The notes under the pieces: model-generated
Databases searched by the model: none
Told to the model about the DNA's origin: nothing
What the model saw: the letters and a program-made list of their open reading frames with translations, nothing else
Source of the DNA: Elusimicrobia bacterium GWF2_62_30
Lineage (GTDB): Bacteria; Elusimicrobiota; Elusimicrobia; Elusimicrobiales; UBA9959
Assembly: GCA_001799995.1 (NCBI GenBank)
Contig: MGUK01000088.1
Location: 1 to 54,454 of the forward strand
DNA length: 54,454 bases
Reading direction: 5' to 3'
Part shown: one piece after another, positions 36,322 through 44,125 of the stretch
Layout: the number at the start of each line of letters is the position of its first letter
Numbering within the stretch: position 1 is the stretch's first letter
Made by a program: the position numbers and the translations under genes

Positions 36322-36979
36322 AAGAACGCTGCTCCGGTTCGAGCTCGAGGACCTGCTGCTGAGTAAGGACGGCCTGCTCAAGTTCGCGCTCTTCCAGTTC
36401 ATCCTGTGGTTCTCCACCCGCCGGACGGCGGCGGAGCTTTACGCCGGCTCGCCCGACTACTGGGCCAGCTTCATCCTGCTGCAGGGTTTCGCCAGCGCGT
36501 GCCTGCTCAATTCGCTGTGCGCCATGAGCCTGTTCGTACGGCCCAAGCTGGGCCGCACCATAGAGCTGCTGCTCAGCTCCCGCCTGCGGCCCGAGACCAT
36601 AGCCTGCACCAGCGTGACGGCCAGCCTTATCAATAACGCGGCCTCCCTGCTGTGCTACTTCCTTATATTAGGCTGGACTATCGGCAAGACGGACTTCGGC
36701 TGGCGGCACGTCCTGCCGTTCGTGTCGCTCTTGGCGGCCAACGCCATTACGCTGGTGCTGACGTCCTTCGTGGTCCTGCAGACCAGGCACGGGCAGCACC
36801 TGGCCTCCGGTTTCATACTTTTCTCGCTTATGCTCACGGTGTTGGCCGGCATCTACAAGCTGGAGTTCAGCCCCGCCGCGGGAGCGCAGTGGCTGCTGGC
36901 GGCCGTGCTCTTATTAGCGCTGGCCCTTTCCACCGCGGTCTTCGGCCTGTTCGACAAGGAAAAAATAGTTTCGTCATGA
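36305..36979 (+). CDS. ABC-2-type membrane subunit, first
   Basis: 224 residues with about six hydrophobic helices (FILLQGFASACLLNSLCAMS, SLINNAASLLCYFLILG, VLPFVSLLAANAITLVLTSF, GFILFSLMLTVLAGI, WLLAAVLLLALALSTAVFG). The N-terminus MKISLERTLLRFELEDLLLS is the cytoplasmic amphipathic lead typical of ABC-2 permeases. Sequence detail is too divergent to name a subfamily. It overlaps the ATPase gene by 17 bp and the next permease gene by 4 bp (ATGA), which argues for a heterodimeric channel. Confidence 0.8.
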   Translation: MKISLERTLLRFELEDLLLSKDGLLKFALFQFILWFSTRRTAAELYAGSPDYWASFILLQGFASACLLNSLCAMSLFVRPKLGRTIELLLSSRLRPETIACTSVTASLINNAASLLCYFLILGWTIGKTDFGWRHVLPFVSLLAANAITLVLTSFVVLQTRHGQHLASGFILFSLMLTVLAGIYKLEFSPAAGAQWLLAAVLLLALALSTAVFGLFDKEKIVSS

Positions 36980-37662
36980 AATACACCGGCCTCTTCTTCC
37001 GGCTCACCCTGCGGGAGGTTTTCCGCTTCCCCATGTTCTACCTGGCCACCATCGTGTCCGGGGCGGTGATGTTCATGCTGCTGGGCCGGATGGGGGGAGT
37101 GTTTGATATCCAGGCGGTGGCCGACCTGGCGGCCGGCCAACTGGTTTATGTGCTGCTCTCGCTGGGCATGCTGCTGATCTTTATGTGCGCCATGCCGGTG
37201 TTCATAAACGAGAAACAGCAGAAGATACTGCCGGTGCTGATGTATTCGCCGGCGAATTTCAGGGAAATACTGCTGGGCAAAAGCCTGGCGCTGGTCTTTG
37301 CGGCCATCGTATCCTCCCTGGCTTCCTTCACCGGCCCGCTGCTCTCGCACCCTGCGCTGCTGCGCGCCATGGCCGCCCCCGGCATAGCCGCGGCCCTGGC
37401 CCTTATCTTCGCTACGCTGCTGGTCTTCACGCTCATAATAGGCATGCTGCTCCTGTGCGCGCCGGACATCAAAGTGCTTTACCCGGCGCTCTTCTTCCTT
37501 AACTATATCCCTATGGAAGCCCAGAAGCGCGGCAAGCTTTATATGGAGGCGCACGGCATAGGCGGCATAAACTGGCTGTACCTGCTGTCGCTGGGCGTGC
37601 TGGCCCTCATAGCCGCCGGCGTCTACCGGCTGTACTTCTCCAAGGCCAGGATGACGGCCTGA
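36976..37662 (+). CDS. ABC-2-type membrane subunit, second
   Basis: 228 residues from ATG at 36976, whose ATGA overlaps the stop of the preceding gene; the frame is open further upstream but lies inside that gene. Six membrane helices are evident (FYLATIVSGAVMFMLLG, LVYVLLSLGMLLIFMCAMPV, ALVFAAIVSSLASFTGPLL, IAAALALIFATLLVFTLIIG, VLYPALFFLNYIPM, WLYLLSLGVLALIAAGVY). The cytoplasmic loop INEKQQKILPVLMYSPANFR, between helices 2 and 3, is typical of ABC-2 permeases such as those paired with NatA-type ATPases. It ends the peptide operon; a GC hairpin follows at 37674. Confidence 0.82.
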   Translation: MKYTGLFFRLTLREVFRFPMFYLATIVSGAVMFMLLGRMGGVFDIQAVADLAAGQLVYVLLSLGMLLIFMCAMPVFINEKQQKILPVLMYSPANFREILLGKSLALVFAAIVSSLASFTGPLLSHPALLRAMAAPGIAAALALIFATLLVFTLIIGMLLLCAPDIKVLYPALFFLNYIPMEAQKRGKLYMEAHGIGGINWLYLLSLGVLALIAAGVYRLYFSKARMTA

Positions 37663-37673
37663 GCTTGCCCCAA

Positions 37674-37695
37674 AGGCCCAGACGCGCCTGGGCCT
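37674..37695 (+). terminator. Hairpin at the end of the peptide/exporter operon
   Basis: AGGCCCAG (37674-37681) / CTGGGCCT (37688-37695) with a 6-nt loop. No U-run follows, so termination is uncertain. Confidence 0.45.
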
Positions 37696-37738
37696 GTAAA
37701 CCCTTACCTAACCGCGGTTGGCGGGCTACACTATAGTC

Positions 37739-38671
37739 ATGAAAGCCCCGGCCACCCTCGTCCTTTTTCTGGCAGGCATAGTCGCCGCCCCCTGCGGCCT
37801 GGTGGCCGGCACCGCCCTGGCGGACCTGCAGATAGGGATAGACGCGCGCGCCAGTTTTTCCGCCCCCGCTCCTTCGGCCCCGGAGGCGCTCACCAGCCTG
37901 GAAGCCGTGCAGTACCTGCCCCCGAACAACAACGAACCCGGTTTTGAATGGCCCTCACAGAGAAAGAGCGGCCCCGGCGGTTTCTATATACATATCGGCG
38001 CCGCGCAGACCTTCCTTAAGGTGAACGACGGTTCCGCCGAAGGCCTGGTGGAAGGCACCGGCAAATGCCGCCTGGAAGCCCGCACCCTTTATGAAACGCA
38101 GTCCGCGCCCGTTTTCGAGGGCGACCAGATCATAGCCGTGCTCAAGAACCCGCTGCCCGGCTGCGCGTTCACCCGCGGTTACGTAAATATGCCGGAGATC
38201 TCCTCCACCTCCGCCGGCGGGCTGTGGCAGCTGCCGGTGAACGTGCGCGCCTTCCTCGACACGCTGGCTTTCTCCGAAGGCACCAACGCCCATTACGATT
38301 ATATTTACAGCTACGTCACCTTCAAGAGCTACGCCGACCACCCGCGCAAGGTCGTCTGCTCCGGCGGCCTTTGTTCCAGCGCCGCGGGGCGCTACCAGTT
38401 CCTGACCAAAACCTGGGACGGGCTGGCCAAGGACCTGGCGCTGACCGATTTCACGCCGCCCAGCCAGGAAAAAGCCACGCTGGAACTGATCCGCCGCCAG
38501 GGAGCCTATGCAGCCGTGGAAAAATCCTCCGACTACAAGAATTTCAGCAAGGCCGTCGGCAAGCTCAATACGATCTGGGCTTCCCTGCCCGGCAGCCCCT
38601 ACGGCCAACCCACGCACACCCTGAAAAGGCTCTGGACGGCTTACCAGGCCGCGCTGGCCTCCTACCGCTAG
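37739..38671 (+). CDS. Secreted lambda-endolysin-like muramidase (GH104-type)
   Basis: 310 residues from ATG at 37739; a TTG seven codons earlier is possible. A signal peptide (MKAPATLVLFLAGIVAAPCG) is followed by an unrecognised domain of about 130 residues. From about residue 170 the sequence follows phage lambda lysozyme: FLDTLAFSEGTNAHYD with catalytic Glu180, SYADHPRKVVCSGG, SSAAGRYQFLTKTWDGLAKD, LTDFTPPSQEKATLELIRRQ and NTIWASLPGSPYGQ. Lambda endolysin is a lytic transglycosylase on peptidoglycan. No holin, spanin or other phage gene is nearby, so this is a cellular, exported version. It may be leaderless (TACACT 6 nt before ATG). The next gene starts 3 bp after its stop. Confidence 0.87.
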   Translation: MKAPATLVLFLAGIVAAPCGLVAGTALADLQIGIDARASFSAPAPSAPEALTSLEAVQYLPPNNNEPGFEWPSQRKSGPGGFYIHIGAAQTFLKVNDGSAEGLVEGTGKCRLEARTLYETQSAPVFEGDQIIAVLKNPLPGCAFTRGYVNMPEISSTSAGGLWQLPVNVRAFLDTLAFSEGTNAHYDYIYSYVTFKSYADHPRKVVCSGGLCSSAAGRYQFLTKTWDGLAKDLALTDFTPPSQEKATLELIRRQGAYAAVEKSSDYKNFSKAVGKLNTIWASLPGSPYGQPTHTLKRLWTAYQAALASYR

Positions 38672-38674
38672 TTA

Positions 38675-39346
38675 ATGAGAAAAAAGGAAGTCCTGGCCGC
38701 TATCGGCGCTTCGCCCCTGCCGCGGCTGGTGAAGGATTATTTTGTCCGCGCCTCGGGGGCCGCGCGGGGCTCGGCGCTGAAGGGCGGCCTGAAAAAAGAT
38801 CCGGCCGCTTTCCTCAAAAGCCTGCACGGCCTGCTTTCCTCGGCGGGAAAGATCCTTGGCCGCCCGGCGCAAGAAGTGCTGTTCATCACCGGCTTCAACC
38901 CTAACGACCTGGCGCCCGAAAGGTTCGCCGCCGCGCTGGCCGAGCTGCGCGCGGTGCTCTTCCTGGACGGGGAGGGTTTTAGCGGGCTTAAGTTCATGCC
39001 GCAGGCCGAAGGGCTCAGCGCCGATATTTCCGGCGTGAAGGACGGGCAGCTATGCGTTTTTGAGGTGTGCTGCCTGCGCTCCGGCGGGCTGCTGCCCGCG
39101 GCCGGGCTGCTGGGGGGGAAGTATGAAAAGAAAAAGAGGCAGCTCAACAACGCCCGCAAAAAGCTAGCCTGCGCCCGCGGCGGCCTGTTCTTCGCGGCCG
39201 ACCCGCTGGCCCTGCTGGAGCCGGCGGACGCGGCGGCGCTGAAAGAACTGGCGCGCGCCCTCCACGCGGAAAAGAAGGGTCCCGCCGGCACCCACATCTG
39301 CCTGCTCTCCGGCGCGGCAGGCGCGGTTTTCCCGCCCTGGGGCTGA
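38675..39346 (+). CDS. Hypothetical protein, possibly PD-(D/E)XK-nuclease-like
   Basis: 223 residues, not recognised. Start ATG lies 3 bp after the stop of the muramidase gene, implying coupling. No signal peptide. The stretch SADISGVKDGQLCVFEVCCL resembles the D...E-x-K core of PD-(D/E)XK nucleases, but with Cys instead of the usual Lys. A lysine-rich helix (KYEKKKRQLNNARKKL) and GGLFFAADPLALLEPA follow, an order seen in some restriction-like proteins. This is weak, by-eye similarity; an inactive nuclease fold or an unrelated protein are both possible. Cys-rich for its size (five, three of them clustered in VFEVCCLRSG and CARGG). Confidence 0.55.
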   Translation: MRKKEVLAAIGASPLPRLVKDYFVRASGAARGSALKGGLKKDPAAFLKSLHGLLSSAGKILGRPAQEVLFITGFNPNDLAPERFAAALAELRAVLFLDGEGFSGLKFMPQAEGLSADISGVKDGQLCVFEVCCLRSGGLLPAAGLLGGKYEKKKRQLNNARKKLACARGGLFFAADPLALLEPADAAALKELARALHAEKKGPAGTHICLLSGAAGAVFPPWG

Positions 39347-39363
39347 CCGGCCGTCCCGCAGGC

Positions 39364-40929
39364 TCAGCGGAGCAGGGTAAGTTTGTGCGGTTTGCCCAGC
39401 CTGGCGCCGCCGAGATAGGCGGCCAGGAAATAAACGCCGGCGGCGCAAGCCGCGCCCTTCTCGTTCCTGCCGTCCCATTCCGCATAGTACGGCGCCCCGC
39501 CGGTCCTGTAGCCCTCGTCGAGAGCGCGGACTTTTTCTCCCGCCAGCCCGTAGATCACGAATTTAACCCGGCCGCTGCTGCCCGCCGGCAGGTGGTATTT
39601 TATGACGGTGCCGCGGACGGTGCGCGCTCCGGGCGGCCAGGACGTCCCGCCGTCGGCGCTTATCGTGACCGTCTTCTCTCCCGGCCGGAACGGGTTGGGA
39701 AAATTGTAGACGCGAAAAGCCGGGCCGGTAAAGACGGGCGCGGCCGGCGCCGGGGCGGGCGAGGGGGCGGCCAAGACGTACTTGATGGTGCGAAGGTCCA
39801 GGTCCGAACCGTTATACATGCTGCCCGCGACATAGGCGCCGCCCAGCCCGTCGAGGGCTATGGCCGCCGGGAACCTGCCCGACGAAAAAGCGGAGGAAGA
39901 GATGAAAGCCAGGTCCGGGCCGTACCGCAGCAGCGCCCCGTCCAGCCCGGCGCCGCCAGCCACGTGAAGGACCCCGGCGGTGTCTATCGCCAGGGAATTG
40001 CCCCAGTCGCTGCCGCCGCTGTCAAAGACGGTGGAGGAGAGGAACACCAGGCCGGAGCTGTACCTGACCAGCAGCAGGTCGCTGCCCGACGCGCCGGTCA
40101 CGTAAATGCTGCCCGATGGGCCCGCCTGTATCCCGCGCCCCTCGGCGTAGCCGCCGGCGGCCAGCGTGGCCGAGGATTTAAAGAGGAGGCCGGGGCCGAA
40201 CCTGGCGATGAACAGGTCCGAGCCCGCAGCCTGGCCGGTAACGTAGACGTCGCCGGCGGCATCCAGCGCCACGGCGTTGCCGGAGGCGGAATAGTCGTCC
40301 AGGGTGGCCGAGGACAGGAAGACCAGCCCCGGCCCGTACTTGGCGAGGCTGCCCCCGTAACTGGAAGCGCCGGCCAGGTACACGTTGCCGGCTCCGTCGG
40401 CGGCAAGGGCTGCGCCGAAATCGTCGTAGCCCCCGTCGAACACCGCGGAGGACAGGAAAACAAGGTCCTTATCGTAGCGCAGGATGGCGATATCGGTGCC
40501 GGCTGGGGTCGAAGAGGTGAAAAGCTCGTAGATATTGCCGGAGCTGTCCCGCGTTATGCCTTCGCGCATTACGCCCAGATCGGCGTTGTAGCCGCCTACG
40601 GTGAAGCCGGCTGAAGACAGGAGCAGGCCTCCGCTGTCGTATTTTATGGCCAGGTGGCCGCAGGCGGCGCCGCTGGAGGAGCCGCCCACCACGTAGACAT
40701 ACGGGCCCCCGGCGGTAACCGTATCCAGAGTGATCCCGCCCGCGAAATCCTCCAGCCCGCTGTCGTATACCGCGCCCCCGGCCAGCGAGAAACCCCCGCT
40801 GAACTGCGCCAGGGCCGGCCCCGGTCCGGCTAAAAAAATGAGCGCGGCGCAAAGAAGGGCGGCGCCTGGCGCAGGGCGGGCGGCCCCGGACCTGCGCGTC
40901 TTTATGTCGAAAGGTGTCATATTCCCCAT
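39364..40929 (-). CDS. Secreted beta-propeller (SBBP-type) protein with FlgD-like C-terminal domain
   Basis: 521 residues from ATG at 40927-40929 (MGNMTPFDIKTRRSG); a second ATG three codons later is equally possible. A signal peptide ends near GPALAQF. Residues about 35-390 consist of seven or so 45-50-residue repeats with the signature LVFLSSA.FD.G..D.G.A.ALD..GN.Y..G, as in SBBP/NHL-like beta-propellers. The C-terminal about 110 residues form an Ig-like FlgD/secretion-tail domain: VYNFPNPFRPGEKTVTIS, KFVIYGLAGEKVRALDEG, YAEWDGRNEKGAACAAGVYF, HKLTLLR. This modular layout is common in surface or secreted proteins of Elusimicrobiota, Fibrobacterota and similar groups. Ligand unknown. Confidence 0.82.
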   Translation of the reverse strand: MGNMTPFDIKTRRSGAARPAPGAALLCAALIFLAGPGPALAQFSGGFSLAGGAVYDSGLEDFAGGITLDTVTAGGPYVYVVGGSSSGAACGHLAIKYDSGGLLLSSAGFTVGGYNADLGVMREGITRDSSGNIYELFTSSTPAGTDIAILRYDKDLVFLSSAVFDGGYDDFGAALAADGAGNVYLAGASSYGGSLAKYGPGLVFLSSATLDDYSASGNAVALDAAGDVYVTGQAAGSDLFIARFGPGLLFKSSATLAAGGYAEGRGIQAGPSGSIYVTGASGSDLLLVRYSSGLVFLSSTVFDSGGSDWGNSLAIDTAGVLHVAGGAGLDGALLRYGPDLAFISSSAFSSGRFPAAIALDGLGGAYVAGSMYNGSDLDLRTIKYVLAAPSPAPAPAAPVFTGPAFRVYNFPNPFRPGEKTVTISADGGTSWPPGARTVRGTVIKYHLPAGSSGRVKFVIYGLAGEKVRALDEGYRTGGAPYYAEWDGRNEKGAACAAGVYFLAAYLGGARLGKPHKLTLLR

Positions 40930-41165
40930 AGCCGGGCCGTTGAACCAGCGTACTTGCCCCGGGTTTATTGTATCAAAGAGCGGGCTCTTTGGTGCGCACC
41001 TGCAGCGCCAGGCCCGCCAGCCACGGAAGGCGTGATTTCCGGGCAATAATATTGTATGCTTGCCTTGGGTAGGGGTTAAGTAAATTATCGGGAAAAGCTG
41101 CGGCCCGTCACTACGGGCCAGGCCTCTTTGCCGTATCGGAAAAAAAAGGGGGGAGTATGCTATTG

Positions 41166-42314
41166 ATGAAAAAAGAAGAGTTAAGGGAACTCCTGGAGGA
41201 GCGGACAGGGCCGTGCGTCTCCATCTATATGCCCGCGGAGAAGGGCAGCATAGAGACGAAGCAGAACCCGGTGCGGTTCCGCAAGCTGCTGCGCGAAGCG
41301 GAGCGCAAGCTGGCGGCCTCGGCGGTGAAGCCCGCGACGATAAAGAGCCTGGCCGCTCCCGCGCACAAGCTGCTGGAGGACCATATGTTCTGGCAGTACC
41401 AGGAAGGCGGGGTGGCGGTCTTCCTGTCCCCGAAGATAAAGCGGGTCTACACGCTGCCGCTTAAATTCACGGAGATGGCGGCCGCTAACGGCCGGTTCTG
41501 CGTGAGGCAGCTGCTGCCGCTGTTCGCCGAGGACGCCCGGTTCTGCGTGCTGGCGCTCAGCCAGCGCTCGGTGCAGCTGTTCCAGTGCACCCGCTACAGC
41601 GTCGGGGAGGTGGACCTGCGCCGGACGCCGAAGAGCATCTCCCAGCTGCTGGAGTTCAATCACGGGGAAAAGCAGCTGCAGTTCCACTCCAAAACGGAAG
41701 GCTGGGCCGCGCATGGCGCCAGGGCGGGCGCTTTCCACGGGGGGGCGGAGGATACGGACGAGGAGAAGGAGAACATCCTTAATTATTTCCACAGCATAAA
41801 CCGCGCCGTCAGCGTGCTGCTGGGCGGCTCCGCCGGGCCGCTGGTGCTGGCCGGCGTGGACTACCTGACGCGCATCTATAAAAAGGCCAACACGTACCCG
41901 CAGCTCTGCGAGGGCCGCCTCCCCGGCAGCGCCGCGGGGCAGCGCCCCGAAGAACTACGGGACAAGGCCTGGGAGCTGGTGAAGCCCGGCTTCGAAGAGG
42001 GCGCCCGCGCGGCCGTGCGGCAGTTCGGTCAGCTGCAGGACACGCCGAGGGCCTCGAACCACCTCAAGACCATACTGCGGGCCGCCAACGAGGGCAGGGT
42101 GGAAACCCTTTTCGTCTCGGTGCGCGACCAGCGCTGGGGTTTCTTCGACGCTGAATCCGGGGAGATGGACCTGCACCGGAAGCCGGACCCGCTCGACATG
42201 GAACTGCTGGACCTCTGCACGGCGCGCACGCTCGACCAGGGCGGGAAGGTATACGCGCTGGAGCCGGAGCGCATGCCCGGCAAGGCGCCGGCCGCCGCCA
42301 TTTTCAGGTTCTAA
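41166..42314 (+). CDS. baeRF-type protein (bacterial archaeo-eukaryotic release-factor-like)
   Basis: 382 residues from ATG at 41166, 10 nt after GGGGGGAG; an ATG at 41157 is too close to that site. Family marks are PCVSIYMPAEKGSIETKQNP at the N-terminus, LKFTEMAAANGRFCVRQLLP, CVLALSQRSVQLFQCTRYSV, GPLVLAGVDYLTRIYKKANT, and the end KVYALEPERMPGKAPAAAIF, which is typical of baeRF families. These are homologues of eRF1/Pelota middle domains predicted to act on ribosome-bound peptidyl-tRNA, possibly under stress; no bacterial role is firmly established. A leader hairpin (GGCCCGT-cact-ACGGGCC, 41102-41119) precedes it. The neighbouring convergent gene encodes ArfB, also a peptidyl-tRNA hydrolase. 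Confidence 0.8.
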   Translation: MKKEELRELLEERTGPCVSIYMPAEKGSIETKQNPVRFRKLLREAERKLAASAVKPATIKSLAAPAHKLLEDHMFWQYQEGGVAVFLSPKIKRVYTLPLKFTEMAAANGRFCVRQLLPLFAEDARFCVLALSQRSVQLFQCTRYSVGEVDLRRTPKSISQLLEFNHGEKQLQFHSKTEGWAAHGARAGAFHGGAEDTDEEKENILNYFHSINRAVSVLLGGSAGPLVLAGVDYLTRIYKKANTYPQLCEGRLPGSAAGQRPEELRDKAWELVKPGFEEGARAAVRQFGQLQDTPRASNHLKTILRAANEGRVETLFVSVRDQRWGFFDAESGEMDLHRKPDPLDMELLDLCTARTLDQGGKVYALEPERMPGKAPAAAIFRF

Positions 42315-42339
42315 GGCGGCGGGCGGAAAAAGGGCGGGC

Positions 42340-42738
42340 TCAGTCGAAGGAATTGCGGCGGGACTGTTTTACGTCCGAGCGGATCTTTTTCGTCTCCAGG
42401 CGGCGCTGTTTCGAGCCGTAGGAGGGCTTGGTCGCGCGCCGGCGGCGCGGGGGGCGCAGGGCCCGCTGTATAAGTTCCAGCAGGCGGGCCCGGGCGGCCT
42501 GCCTGTTCTGCTCCTGCGTGCGGTATTCGCTGGCCAGGATGAGGACGTCCCCTTCTTCGGTCAGCTTGGAGCCGGCCAGCGTTTTCAGGCGCGCCTGTAC
42601 CTCCGGGGCCAGGCCGGACAGGGCGGGAAAGAAGCGCAGCTGCACGCTGGTGGCCACTTTGTTCACGTTCTGGCCGCCGTGCCCGCCGCTGCGCACGAAC
42701 TTTTCCTCGAATGATCCCGGGCGCAGGTAAGGTTGCAT
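42340..42738 (-). CDS. arfB: Peptidyl-tRNA hydrolase ArfB (ribosome rescue)
   Basis: 132 residues from ATG at 42736-42738 (MQPYLRPGSFEEKF); an upstream ATG at 42756 is open but less likely. The catalytic GGQ motif is at residues 21-23 in SGGHGGQNVNKVATSVQL. ArfB binds stalled ribosomes lacking a stop codon and hydrolyses peptidyl-tRNA. The basic C-terminal tail that enters the mRNA channel is present (RRRRATKPSYGSKQRRLETK, then KIRSDVKQSRRNSFD). The length is short for peptide release factor 1/2 and there is no codon-recognition domain, which excludes RF1/RF2. It is convergent with the baeRF gene (25 bp gap). Confidence 0.93.
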   Translation of the reverse strand: MQPYLRPGSFEEKFVRSGGHGGQNVNKVATSVQLRFFPALSGLAPEVQARLKTLAGSKLTEEGDVLILASEYRTQEQNRQAARARLLELIQRALRPPRRRRATKPSYGSKQRRLETKKIRSDVKQSRRNSFD

Positions 42739-42881
42739 TACCACCAATATTATCAAAAAACACGCGCGGTTCGGCCAAGCGGATGTTTTGCGGGCCCGGG
42801 CTCTTTACAATACCGGGATTAATTGCTAATTTTTTAGAAATCGGGGAGTGCTTAATTCCCGCCAGATCAAGGAGCAATAAA

Positions 42882-43478
42882 ATGGATAAGAGCAATAATT
42901 ACGTTAAGGTTTTCGCCTGTCTCTGCGCCGCCGTTATGCTGGCAGGCTGCGGCGGCGGCAAGAACGTGAAAGAAGCCGCTCCCGTGGCGGCCCCGGCCTC
43001 CAACATAGCGCCCGCCGGCCCGGCCTGGGTCAACCAGGGCTCCGGCGCCTTCAAGGACGGCAGTTTCTACGGCGTGGGCATGGCTACCGGCATAAAGAAC
43101 AGGGCGCTGGCGGTGGATACCGCCGACAGCCGCGCGCGCGCCAAGATAGCCGAGGTCTTCGACACCTATATCGCCAAGCTCTCCAAGGACTATATGGCCT
43201 CCACCACGGCCGCCGACATGAAGAGCTCCAGCGAAGAGCAGACCGTGACCGTGGCGCTCAAGAGCGTCACGCAGATGAAGCTTTCCGGCGTGGCCCCCAT
43301 AGACCACTGGATAGATCCTACGGACGGCACTATGTTCACGCTGGTGAAGCTGGACCTGCAGGGGATCAAGGCCACGCTGGAGGAAGCCAAGGAGCTGGAC
43401 CCCAAGGTGCGCGATTTCGTGAAGGCCAACGCCGAGAAGGCTTTTGCCGACCTGGCCGTTGAAGAAGCCAAGCGCTAG
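42882..43478 (+). CDS. LPP20-family-like lipoprotein (first)
   Basis: 198 residues from ATG at 42882 with AAGGAG 7 nt upstream. The lipobox is VMLAGC with Cys23 as the lipidated residue, then a low-complexity linker. The body has the LPP20/LpoB-neighbour pattern: GPAWVNQGSGAFKDGSFYGV, TADSRARAKIAEVFDTYIAK, a Thr/Ser-rich turn, and DHWIDPTDGTMFTLVKLDLQ. LPP20 proteins are outer-membrane-associated lipoproteins of unclear role. It opens a four-lipoprotein operon with lpoB, a COG3014 protein and a longer LPP20 protein (gaps 10-25 bp). Confidence 0.85.
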   Translation: MDKSNNYVKVFACLCAAVMLAGCGGGKNVKEAAPVAAPASNIAPAGPAWVNQGSGAFKDGSFYGVGMATGIKNRALAVDTADSRARAKIAEVFDTYIAKLSKDYMASTTAADMKSSSEEQTVTVALKSVTQMKLSGVAPIDHWIDPTDGTMFTLVKLDLQGIKATLEEAKELDPKVRDFVKANAEKAFADLAVEEAKR

Positions 43479-43503
43479 GCGTTTTTTTTAAGGAGCTGAA
43501 ATT

Positions 43504-44103
43504 ATGAAGAACTATTTACTGCCGGCCCTGCTGGCCGCGCTGCCCCTGCTGGCGGGCTGCGGCGGCACGCAGGTAAAACGCATGGACGCCGGGACCACGG
43601 TGGATATAAGCGGGAAATGGAACGATACCGATTCCCGCCTGACCGCCGAGGAGATGATAGCCGACTGCCTTTCCCGGCCCTGGCTGGGCCAGGCTTCCGC
43701 CGGCACCGGCGCCAAGCCCACGGTGATAGTGGGCACGGTGCGCAACCAGAGCAACGAGCACATCAACACCGGCGTCTTCGTGGAAGACATGCAGCGCGCG
43801 CTGATCAACTCCGGGCGCGTGGCCTTCGTGGCCAGCAAGACCGAGCGCGGGGAACTGCGCGACGAGCGCCTGGAGCAGGACACCAACGCCTCCGAAGAAA
43901 CGAAGAAGGCCCACGGCCAGGAAATAGGCGCGGACTTCATGCTTAGCGGCGTCATCAACACCATAGAGGATAAGGAAGGCGGCAAGGCCGTCATCCTCTA
44001 CCAGGTGGATATGAAGATGCTGGACGTGAAGACCAACCAGATCAACTGGAGCGGGCAGAAGAAGATAAAGAAATTCGTGAAGCGCTCCGGCTCCACCTGG
44101 TAG
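43504..44103 (+). CDS. lpoB: Penicillin-binding-protein activator LpoB-like lipoprotein
   Basis: 199 residues. Signal peptide and lipobox end LLAGC (Cys19). Conserved LpoB segments are TTVDISGKWNDTDSRLTAEE, MIADCLSRPWL, PTVIVGTVRNQSNEHINTGV and ADFMLSGVINTIEDKEGGKA, with the C-terminus MKMLDVKTNQINWSGQKKIK. In Enterobacteria LpoB reaches from the outer membrane to activate the bifunctional synthase PBP1B; no such synthase is in this window. It lies in an operon with LPP20-like and COG3014 lipoproteins, an arrangement found in several Gram-negative phyla. AAGGAG lies 9 nt before ATG. Confidence 0.9.
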   Translation: MKNYLLPALLAALPLLAGCGGTQVKRMDAGTTVDISGKWNDTDSRLTAEEMIADCLSRPWLGQASAGTGAKPTVIVGTVRNQSNEHINTGVFVEDMQRALINSGRVAFVASKTERGELRDERLEQDTNASEETKKAHGQEIGADFMLSGVINTIEDKEGGKAVILYQVDMKMLDVKTNQINWSGQKKIKKFVKRSGSTW

Positions 44104-44125
44104 CCCGGGAGCCCCCGGCTCCAGA

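Noticed and set aside
37739-38671. Prophage remnant because of the lambda-lysozyme domain
   Set aside because: The protein has a signal peptide and an extra domain, and there are no capsid, tail, integrase, holin or spanin genes nearby.
42340-42738. Peptide chain release factor 1 or 2
   Set aside because: GGQ is present, but at 132 residues there is no codon-recognition domain and the basic tail is that of ArfB.
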